Of a stretch of DNA of 13,331 bases, positions 5,875 through 12,806 are shown in pieces (positions within the stretch are counted from its first letter, which is position 1; each line of letters opens with the position of its first letter). Position numbers and translations under genes: made by a program. The notes under the pieces were generated by a model. That model did no database searches. It worked only from the letters and a program-made list of their open reading frames with translations, and had not been told where the DNA came from. Origin of the DNA: Promethearchaeota archaeon (lineage in GTDB: Archaea; Asgardarchaeota; Lokiarchaeia; Sigynarchaeales; SOKP01); NCBI GenBank assembly GCA_004524425.1, contig SDNN01000062.1:1-13331 (forward strand). The letters are read 5' to 3'.

Positions 5875-7071
5875 TTAGTTCTGCGGGAATTTATCCATGT
5901 GTAGAATCAAATCTTTAATAAAAGTGTTGAAATTATCTAGCATTTTTGGGAAATAATTTTCAATGTTATCCTTGTCAGAGTGAATTCTAGCATTTGAAAG
6001 AAAAATCATAAATTCATAACCAAATTGTTTTAAAGGAGCATGGTCGGTACTAAAATGTATTAATGGTGGAATGTATAACGGTTTAATTTTATAATCTGCC
6101 TTACTCGACTCCAGAAGTTCCTGTATTTGATGATAAATTACGGGAGAATAATGACTCTTGGGGAATCCCTGGCCATGAGCATAAAGATTTGTTTCCTTAT
6201 TGGCTCCAACGGTATCAAGAATTAAAAAAAAGCTATTCTTTTTATCGAATTCGTCATGATGCTTTTTAATGAAAGAATCCGCTCCATAATCACCCATTTC
6301 TTCTGCTCCAGTTAGAACAACAAATAGATTGGTGCATTTTAATGGATTCTCATTGAAATAATCAAGAATGTCAATCGCGCTTGCCACTGCGGTAGCATTA
6401 TCTGCCGTTCCAAAAGATTTATTGTCTCGCTTATTAAACACTTGCAAGCTATAGAAAATCGCTAAAATTATTCCATAGATAAACTGGATTATTTCTATTG
6501 ATGAAATGATTTTCACCACGTGAAAAAAAACAATAAGAAGAATATGGATGGCAAAAATACACCCTCCTACTAAACCAAAAAAGAAAATGGCACCATCAAA
6601 CACAGGATGAAATTTCATGCTTATTGAATCATAATGAGCTAGAATAATGACATTTTTGGTTTCATTCTTGTTTTTCTGTTTAGCAGGCATGTTTATTACA
6701 TAATTTATCGATTTTCTCTTCTTACCTATTTTTGTGAATTTAAATTGAATTTTTTCTCGGATCTGACGGCTAAAAGCAGAAGTTAACAATAAAAATACTG
6801 CTATAATTGATGCGAGGTAATAATATCCAAAATACAATAAAATCAATATAGCAATAATTTGAAATCCTAAAAATAAATTATATATTTTTAATAAAATATT
6901 CATGAAGAATTTAGTATACTCAAATTTTTCCTTGCTAAAATGAATATTCAAGGAATTCAATTCCGTTTCAATCAAATTCTGAGCCTGTTTTTCTCCTATA
7001 GAGCCTGCTAAACGGGGAAAAGATAATTTCTTTACAAAATCATGACAGTCGATGTTATTTTTACTCATCAT
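5875..7071 (-). CDS. M28-family zinc metallopeptidase with membrane segments
   Basis: This protein of about 398 residues carries every metal ligand expected of M28 aminopeptidases. Numbering from the TTG at 7077: H148 and D150 in LAHYDS, bridging D226 in TADNATAV, catalytic E259 and E260 in TGAEEMGDYG, D288 in LILDTVGA, and H366 in RIHSDKDN. FSTDH (342-346) precedes the last ligand, as is usual. It should be a two-zinc exopeptidase releasing N-terminal residues or dipeptides. It is also a membrane protein. One hydrophobic hairpin (about 63-82, 85-103) precedes the catalytic domain, and a second (about 162-187, 192-213) is inserted between D150 and D226. There is no signal peptide. Two adjacent ATGs (7071, 7068) are better starts than the TTG at 7077. 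It stands alone, divergent from the helicase gene. An AGAGCT-C-AGCTCT palindrome (5860-5872) abuts its stop. Confidence 0.88.
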   Translation of the reverse strand: MMSKNNIDCHDFVKKLSFPRLAGSIGEKQAQNLIETELNSLNIHFSKEKFEYTKFFMNILLKIYNLFLGFQIIAILILLYFGYYYLASIIAVFLLLTSAFSRQIREKIQFKFTKIGKKRKSINYVINMPAKQKNKNETKNVIILAHYDSISMKFHPVFDGAIFFFGLVGGCIFAIHILLIVFFHVVKIISSIEIIQFIYGIILAIFYSLQVFNKRDNKSFGTADNATAVASAIDILDYFNENPLKCTNLFVVLTGAEEMGDYGADSFIKKHHDEFDKKNSFFLILDTVGANKETNLYAHGQGFPKSHYSPVIYHQIQELLESSKADYKIKPLYIPPLIHFSTDHAPLKQFGYEFMIFLSNARIHSDKDNIENYFPKMLDNFNTFIKDLILHMDKFPQN

Positions 7072-7077
7072 CCACAA

Positions 7078-7201
7078 TTTTTCTTTATTATATTCTGAAT
7101 TAAAGAGGATTAATACTCTAATAAATAAATTTTTATAGTCTTTATTAATATAAATGTTGAAATTATAAACTCAATAGTATTGGATATAGTGTAAAAAATT
7201 C
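7078..7201. promoter_or_regulatory. divergent promoter region between the M28 peptidase and helicase genes
   Basis: A 124-base AT-rich spacer separates two divergently transcribed genes. Candidate TATA elements for the helicase are TTAATATAAATG (7144-7155) and AATTATAAAC (7161-7170). TAATACTCTAATAAATAAATT (7111-7131) could serve the peptidase. No clear Shine-Dalgarno sequence precedes the helicase ATG at 7202. Confidence 0.4.
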
Positions 7202-9388
7202 ATGGAATTTTGCCCAAATTGTAATAATCTTTTATACTCTTCGAAAAAAGGTTGGTATTGTAAGTATTGTGGTAAATCTTTTGATAAAAAAAACAAGAAA
7301 CTCATAGAAAAAACCAATAAATTAAATATAGACGACAGTGAATATCTCCCAGATGATTTGATAGATAGGAAAAGGATAAAAAAATCAAAACAATCACAAA
7401 TGCTTGATAAATTAAGTTATTTGAACTTCTTCCCTTATAGTGAATTTAGACAAGCACAAGAACAAATCATCAAACAAATTGAAGATGGCGGGAGATCTAG
7501 AAAAAATTGTCTACTTGTAGCTCCTAATGGCACTGGAAAAACCATAATCGCATTGAGTAGCATCCTCCCAATGGCTATTGAAAATGACTTAAAAATCATT
7601 TATTTATGTCGTACTCATGCACAAAATACAAGGGTTATAAAGGAGCTAAATAAAATATTTAGATTTCTCGAAAAAAAACAGAATAATCGAATCAGAATTA
7701 ACGGACTGACGATCCGGGGGCGTAATGAGATGTGTCTCAATGAAACATTACTTTCCCTAAAATCTAATCCTAAAGAGTCCATGTCAATATGTCGAGATTT
7801 GAGAAAAAATAGAAATTGTGTCTATTTTTTAAATTTAGTTAAAAAAAGCAATGAATTAAGCAAACCCATATCGCTTGCTCCTGATTTATTTAATAAGCCT
7901 ATTGATGCTGATGATCTCATTAATTTTTGTAAGGAGAAGAAATTATGTCCTTATTTTTTGTCTAAGTTTTTATTAGAAGACATGCGTTTGATCATATGCA
8001 ATTATCAATGGATTTTCAATCCTTCTATACGGGAGATGTTCTTAAAATTCATTGGGCGTGAGCTTAGTAATTGTATCTTAATTATAGATGAGTGTCATAA
8101 TATAATAGACGTTGCGACAGATGTTAATTCCGAGAGGATTACACCATATTCCTTAAAAATTTGTTTAAAAGATTTAGAAATGTATCGATCTCCTCTAATA
8201 ATGCAAAATTTTGTTAATTTATTATTAAATCACTTAAACAAGCAGAAAAATGTCTTAAATGAGAGTGAAAAGGCAATAAAACCAGACAGATTTTTAAAGA
8301 AAATCTGTGAAAAGTTAGATTTTTCTGATTTAAATGAATTTGAGAATTTAGTAAAAGAAATGTTTGAGTTTAGTTTAGCAATCCACGAGGAGAAAATAGC
8401 TAATGGAGAAATTTCCAGGGATTTTTTAGGATCATTCGCAGAATTTTGGTTGAAGTGGATTAAGACCCATTTGTTGGATAATTATTTTTTTTGTTATAAT
8501 CTTCAAAAAAATAATGACAAAAAAAACATCGCACTTGAGATAGTAGCGTTAGATCCAAGAGAGATCGCAATTCCAATATATAAGAACTGTTATGCATGTT
8601 TGAATTTGTCAGGAACTGTTAACCCATATATTTTTAATAATCTCATGGGCTTTAGAGACAATGGAAAAAAGTTTAAAGGGATAATTGCAGATTCCCCCTT
8701 TCAAAAGAAAAATATAAAAGCATTAATTGTTGAGGGGATTGATACTAAAAGAGAGAGTAGGAATCCGAGAATGTTTAAAAAAATGGTTGGTAAAATTAAT
8801 GAGGTCTTATGTTGCACGCCTGGAAATGTGGGCGTTTTTTGTGCGTCGTATAAAATACTTGATGGTTTGCTGAAAAATCAACTTGATCAAATAGTCCAAA
8901 ATAATGATAAAAAATTATTTATAGAGCAATCTGGATTATCTGCTTCAGAAAATGCTTTATTGGTTAATGATTTCAAATCAATGGCTTCAGATCAGGGTAA
9001 TGGTGGGGTGTTATTAGGGGTCTGTGGAGGAAGAAACTCAGAAGGCGAAGATTATCCGGGAGGTCACATGAATTCCGTCATAATCGCAGGATTTCCTTAT
9101 CATTTGCCTACTCCTCGCATTGAAGCTAAAATAGAATATTATAATAAGGTGTTTAAGAATCAAGGTTGGAATTTCGCTTATTTATATCCCGCAATTCAAA
9201 GAGCAAATCAAGCTTCTGGACGCCCCATTAGGAAATTAAACGATAAAGGGGCGATAATTTTCATGGATTCAAGATTTAAGGATAAATATAAATGGATCTC
9301 TGAATGGATTCGCAAGGAATTAGAAATGGTTCCCGATAGAAAAAACGCCTTAACCCAATATTTAGATCCATTTTGGCATTCCGGCTAG
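7202..9388 (+). CDS. XPD/DinG-type iron-sulfur superfamily 2 helicase with N-terminal zinc ribbon
   Basis: This 728-residue ATP-dependent DNA helicase has an iron-sulfur domain. A zinc ribbon (C4-x2-C7, C20-x2-C23) and a lysine-rich linker precede the motor. Motor motifs in order: RQAQEQII (83-90, Q-motif region), Walker A APNGTGKT (107-114), RTHAQ (137-141, motif Ia of the XPD group), Walker B DECH (296-299), LSGT (469-472), GGRNSEGEDYPG (609-620, motif V) and QASGRPIR (670-677, motif VI with arginine fingers). Between Walker A and B lie C178, C197, C206 and C249, matching the four-cysteine 4Fe-4S insert of XPD, Rad3 and DinG; C243 is an extra nearby cysteine. Family members unwind DNA 5'-to-3' and act in excision repair, recombination or R-loop removal; which of these applies here is unknown. 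The N-terminal ribbon is not part of ordinary archaeal XPD. The gene converges on the glycogen synthase gene with a 36-base gap. Confidence 0.9.
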   Translation: MEFCPNCNNLLYSSKKGWYCKYCGKSFDKKNKKLIEKTNKLNIDDSEYLPDDLIDRKRIKKSKQSQMLDKLSYLNFFPYSEFRQAQEQIIKQIEDGGRSRKNCLLVAPNGTGKTIIALSSILPMAIENDLKIIYLCRTHAQNTRVIKELNKIFRFLEKKQNNRIRINGLTIRGRNEMCLNETLLSLKSNPKESMSICRDLRKNRNCVYFLNLVKKSNELSKPISLAPDLFNKPIDADDLINFCKEKKLCPYFLSKFLLEDMRLIICNYQWIFNPSIREMFLKFIGRELSNCILIIDECHNIIDVATDVNSERITPYSLKICLKDLEMYRSPLIMQNFVNLLLNHLNKQKNVLNESEKAIKPDRFLKKICEKLDFSDLNEFENLVKEMFEFSLAIHEEKIANGEISRDFLGSFAEFWLKWIKTHLLDNYFFCYNLQKNNDKKNIALEIVALDPREIAIPIYKNCYACLNLSGTVNPYIFNNLMGFRDNGKKFKGIIADSPFQKKNIKALIVEGIDTKRESRNPRMFKKMVGKINEVLCCTPGNVGVFCASYKILDGLLKNQLDQIVQNNDKKLFIEQSGLSASENALLVNDFKSMASDQGNGGVLLGVCGGRNSEGEDYPGGHMNSVIIAGFPYHLPTPRIEAKIEYYNKVFKNQGWNFAYLYPAIQRANQASGRPIRKLNDKGAIIFMDSRFKDKYKWISEWIRKELEMVPDRKNALTQYLDPFWHSG

Positions 9389-9424
9389 AAAAATATCATT
9401 AAAATAGGTTGAGATTATAAGAAT

Positions 9425-11218
9425 TCATCCATTAAGAGTATAGAGTTTTTCATATAACCTTTTAAGCTTCTTAGTAACAATTTTCCATCTGAAATTTGCC
9501 TCTACCCGCTTGATACAGTTTTCTTTAATTTTGCTGTAATAATTGAAATCTGACAACGCCTGAGCTTTAATTACTTCGTCTGGAATTTTATTTATCTGGT
9601 TTGATATTTCCATCTCGCCATTAAATTCTGATAATTTGTACTTTTCATCAATTTCTGCTAAGGTAAAAAGAGTAATTAAGGCATTTGCAAATTGATGAGG
9701 ATTATCTTTTTGGATTAACATTCCTGTTCCCCTAATTGGATCATCTCGAATATCTATGACTGATTCTTGTAATCCTCCGATCTTGGTTGCAATAACGGGT
9801 AATTTTGATGCCATTGCTTCTAATGCAATTATACCGAATGGTTCCCATCGGGATAATGCACAATATGCGTTTGCAGCTAAATGGGCTATTTTAAAAATTT
9901 CACTAGCTACTCCAAAAATAATGCGCAGGTTATGAGGATATTTTTTAACGAATTCGGAATACAATTTAATTTCATCTAGACTATATTCTGTTGGAAGAAT
10001 TAATAACAAGAATTTTGCTGTTGGAATAACTTTGATCACTTCGGGAATCGCGTCAAATATGGTTTCAAATCCTTTTTGACGAGAAATCCTACCAGTAGCA
10101 ATGACAAGAGGTCCAGATTCATCAAAACCCTTTATGATTCCATTTTTTACAAAAGGATTTCCATTTGATATTTGGTTTATAACTTCTAAAACTTTCTTTG
10201 AATTAATAAGAGGACTTTGGCTTAAATTACCTATTTTATAGGTTAATAAGTACTTTTTCATATCACGCTGAGTAATATCTTTATCTTCCGAAATTTGTAA
10301 TACTCGTCGAATTTCGGAGCCAAACTTATTCATTACATCTTCACGAATCTCATCATATTCCCAATCACATCCATCCCACACAAAATCAGATTTAAACTCA
10401 ATTAAATCTTGACCTAAATTAGGGATAATATCCGTTTGTAAATATGATTCACTAACAGTGGTTACCATATCACTTATTACCGCACCTACTTTTTCAACTG
10501 TTGGCAGCTTATTTTCATTATCTTTTGTTGGGTTATTTTTACATAAATAATATATCTCTTTAATGGTCAGTTTATTCTTTCCATCTTTTAAAAGAATATT
10601 GATTGGTGAATCATCTATTCCACAAGCGCGATAAAATTTCAAATCATACCTAGGCCAAGTTAGCAAATGGATGGTGATCATTGAAGGTAAATCCATGTTA
10701 GTGATGTTAAGCTCTTGCTTCATTCCGAGAAAGGGAATTACAACGTGGTAATCATGCATGTGCAAAATATCTGGTAAATCAAAATTTTGATTTTTAATCA
10801 GGTAATTGATATAGTATCGCATCCCAATACTATAAAGGAGCATTTTTCCAGAAAAAGTTTCAGGATTATATAAAAGATCATCATCTAAATATTTTTTCGT
10901 GATTTCATTTTCCCCTGATAAAAGAATAATATTGACATCGTGGATTTTATATCTATAATAGGAAATTGCACAATCAGCATTATGATCCCCTTTTTCTAAT
11001 ATTGTTAAATCAACTAGTTTGCTACACTTCAATGCTAATTTTTCTAGATCATGTGTTTTTTTTAAGCGCTCAATTTGTCCATGTGATGGAATAAAGACAG
11101 TAACATCATATTCATCCACCAAATGTTTAGCTTGATTAGCAGGGACCTCCCCAAGCCCTCCAACTTTTATAATTCCCGCAAATTCAAATGTTAATATCCA
11201 TAATTTTTTTTTTTCCAT
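9425..11218 (-). CDS. glgA: glycogen/starch synthase, GT5-type glycosyltransferase
   Basis: The 597-residue product is a two-domain GT-B glycosyltransferase that should add glucose from ADP- or UDP-glucose to the end of an alpha-1,4-glucan in the cytoplasm. Numbering from the TTG at 11221: the N-domain starts with the GT5 nucleotide-sugar loop KVGGLGEV (19-26) and has HMHDYH (154-159). The C-domain carries GRISRQKG (377-384), whose Arg and Lys bind the sugar-nucleotide phosphates, and the E-x7-E pair E460/E468 in SRWEPFGIIALEAM, followed by GGLQES. It is longer than the roughly 480 residues usual in bacteria. Extra length lies in a polar linker (about 205-245), a middle insert (about 285-345) and a helical C-terminal tail. 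ATG 11218 is preferred over the TTG just before it. A run of 11 A's right after the start (11214-11204) is a slippage-prone site. No branching enzyme or amylase lies nearby. Confidence 0.88.
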   Translation of the reverse strand: MEKKKLWILTFEFAGIIKVGGLGEVPANQAKHLVDEYDVTVFIPSHGQIERLKKTHDLEKLALKCSKLVDLTILEKGDHNADCAISYYRYKIHDVNIILLSGENEITKKYLDDDLLYNPETFSGKMLLYSIGMRYYINYLIKNQNFDLPDILHMHDYHVVIPFLGMKQELNITNMDLPSMITIHLLTWPRYDLKFYRACGIDDSPINILLKDGKNKLTIKEIYYLCKNNPTKDNENKLPTVEKVGAVISDMVTTVSESYLQTDIIPNLGQDLIEFKSDFVWDGCDWEYDEIREDVMNKFGSEIRRVLQISEDKDITQRDMKKYLLTYKIGNLSQSPLINSKKVLEVINQISNGNPFVKNGIIKGFDESGPLVIATGRISRQKGFETIFDAIPEVIKVIPTAKFLLLILPTEYSLDEIKLYSEFVKKYPHNLRIIFGVASEIFKIAHLAANAYCALSRWEPFGIIALEAMASKLPVIATKIGGLQESVIDIRDDPIRGTGMLIQKDNPHQFANALITLFTLAEIDEKYKLSEFNGEMEISNQINKIPDEVIKAQALSDFNYYSKIKENCIKRVEANFRWKIVTKKLKRLYEKLYTLNG

Positions 11219-11221
11219 CAA

Positions 11222-11612
11222 TATTATTCCAAACCATTTATTGAATGCATTTAATTAACATAAATCATGTTTTTCTACTTTAACTACATAAATATTACAA
11301 TCAAATTCTTTAAAACGTTATTTTATTAAATACTTAATTAAAATTTTTATTGTTTGGAGCAACCGCGACAAAATTTTTCCATGAACATAAATCATTTTAA
11401 AAATCATCTTCATTTTAATATAACCAGGGCCCCATCAGATCGAAGATTTTTAAAATATTACAAGAGACAAATTAAAGATACAAAACGGGAGTATGCAAGA
11501 TTTTACATCCTTAAATTTAATAACACTTATTTTTTTTAAAAACCAAATATGTAATTATTATTTTCTAAATTGACTAAATTTATTAAATTAAATTGTTAAT
11601 TCATGATTAATC
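11222..11612. other. 391-base AT-rich intergenic region
   Basis: This gap separates the divergent glycogen synthase and secernin genes, so it should hold both promoters. AT-rich TATA-like tracts are seen at about 11320-11350 (TTTTATTAAATACTTAATTA) and, near the secernin gene, AAATTTATTAAATTAAATTG (11576-11595). The latter lies so close to ATG 11613 that a leaderless or very short-leader transcript is likely. A less AT-rich patch (about 11355-11380 and GGGCCCC near 11428) lies in the middle. A 61-codon TTG-started frame crosses it (11354-11539) but has no ribosome-binding site, domain or composition arguing for a gene. I see no RNA gene, repeat or mobile element. Confidence 0.5.
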
Positions 11613-11615
11613 ATG
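11602..11615. promoter_or_regulatory. 14-bp perfect palindrome overlapping the secernin start codon
   Basis: CATGATTAATCATG reads the same on both strands, and its last three bases are the start codon at 11613-11615. It could be a repressor site or simply chance in AT-rich DNA. A 9-codon frame from ATG 11603 to TAG 11632 also overlaps the start in another frame. Confidence 0.25.
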
Positions 11616-12806
11616 TGCGATACATATGTTAGTATAAATGATGACGGTACTGTGGTATTTGGTAAGAATTCTGACCGGCTTTCTGATGAGGTTCAATTAA
11701 TAACTCATGTTCCAAGAATGACACATGCTAAAGGAGATGAATTGAAATGCACTCATATTGAAATTCCACAGGCAACTGAGACATTTGCTATTTTAATGAG
11801 CCAACCATGGTGGATGTGGGGTGCTGAGATGGGCATAAATGAACACGGGGTTGCTATAGGTAATGAAGCTGTTGCCACTAAGGAACCTATAAACGAGAGC
11901 GGATTATTAGGCATGGATTTACTCAGATTAGGACTTGAGAGAGGAAAAACAGCAAAAGAAGCATTAGGTGTAATAACGGATTTATTAGAGAAGCACGGTC
12001 AAGGAGGAGCTCACAATAAAAAGGGGCTAATTTATCATAATTCTTATATTATCGCAGACCCGATTGAAGCGTACGTATTGGAACTGGCTGGCGAGTGGTG
12101 GATCGTAGAAAAAGTAGAAGATTATAGATCAATATCCAATCATATATCAATAAGAGGTAAAGGCGACTTACGAAAGAAAGGAATAATTCAGCATGCTATT
12201 GAGCAAGGCTATTGTAAGGACGATGATGATTTTGATTTCAAATTAATATTTTCGCCTTCACCCCTTCCTGAAGAATTTCCATTAGATACAAGGGATGGGT
12301 GTTCTTTAAATCAATTGGCCCAAAATAAGGGCAATGTTAAACCCTCCATGATGATGGGATTTTTAAGAGAACATGAAGTTGGAATATGCATGCATAAAAA
12401 AGGCAATCGATCTGTAGGATCGCAAGTCTCTCTTATAAGAAAAAATAATAAATCAATTCATTGGTTCACGGGAAGCACTATTCCTTGTCTTAGCATATTC
12501 AAACCATATGTTTTTCCAATCGAGGAGCAGAAAGTACTAGAACCTGGACCCTACAAGGAAATCAATCCAGAATGGTTTTGGAGCCGACATGACGCTTATG
12601 TAAAAGACTTCATCAAAAAACCAACAAAAAGCATTCCAGAAAGAAATACCTACTACAAAAAACTAAGAAATGCGGAAGAAAAATTATTAAATCAAGTTAA
12701 TGAATTAATAGGACGAGAAAATGCTTTAACTAATGAAGAGTTCGTCTCAAGAATTGAAAAAATTAACATCGATGCATGGAATAAATCTGAAGAGATGATC
12801 AAATAA
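11613..12806 (+). CDS. secernin-like Ntn hydrolase (peptidase C69 family), copy 1
   Basis: This 397-residue protein closely follows the secernin layout (animal secernins are about 410-425 residues). It begins M-C-D-T, so removal of Met would expose Cys2, the N-terminal nucleophile of C69 enzymes. The hallmark FGKNSDR (16-22) follows, then THVPR, the strongly conserved PWWMWGAEMG (65-74) with NEHGVAIGNEAV (76-87), a GLLGMDLLRLGLERG helix, and HGQGG with YHNSYIIAD. The start at ATG 11613 is fixed by the required Cys2. The C-terminal third is polar and helical. Related bacterial and archaeal C69 enzymes are dipeptidases, but secernins have not all been shown to cut peptides, so substrate and reaction are open. 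No signal peptide is seen, so it is probably cytoplasmic. A second, very similar gene follows with no spacer. The gene is likely leaderless or short-leadered. Confidence 0.9.
   Translation: MCDTYVSINDDGTVVFGKNSDRLSDEVQLITHVPRMTHAKGDELKCTHIEIPQATETFAILMSQPWWMWGAEMGINEHGVAIGNEAVATKEPINESGLLGMDLLRLGLERGKTAKEALGVITDLLEKHGQGGAHNKKGLIYHNSYIIADPIEAYVLELAGEWWIVEKVEDYRSISNHISIRGKGDLRKKGIIQHAIEQGYCKDDDDFDFKLIFSPSPLPEEFPLDTRDGCSLNQLAQNKGNVKPSMMMGFLREHEVGICMHKKGNRSVGSQVSLIRKNNKSIHWFTGSTIPCLSIFKPYVFPIEEQKVLEPGPYKEINPEWFWSRHDAYVKDFIKKPTKSIPERNTYYKKLRNAEEKLLNQVNELIGRENALTNEEFVSRIEKINIDAWNKSEEMIK
12791..12800 (+). promoter_or_regulatory. internal Shine-Dalgarno for the second secernin gene
   Basis: AGAGATGATC matches 8 of 10 bases of the GGAGGTGATC anti-16S consensus and ends 6 bases before TTG 12807. 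It lies within the last codons of copy 1 (E-E-M-I). It is the best ribosome-binding site I saw in the window and supports independent initiation at the TTG. Confidence 0.55.

Noticed and set aside
7072..7077. TTG at 7077 as the start of the M28 peptidase
   Set aside because: It adds only M-W before two ATGs (7071, 7068). ATG starts are more likely and nothing conserved is lost.
11354..11539. 61-codon TTG-started frame between the glycogen synthase and secernin genes
   Set aside because: No ribosome-binding site, no recognisable domain, and a Lys/Asn/Phe-rich composition expected from translating AT-rich spacer. A gene is possible but not supportable.
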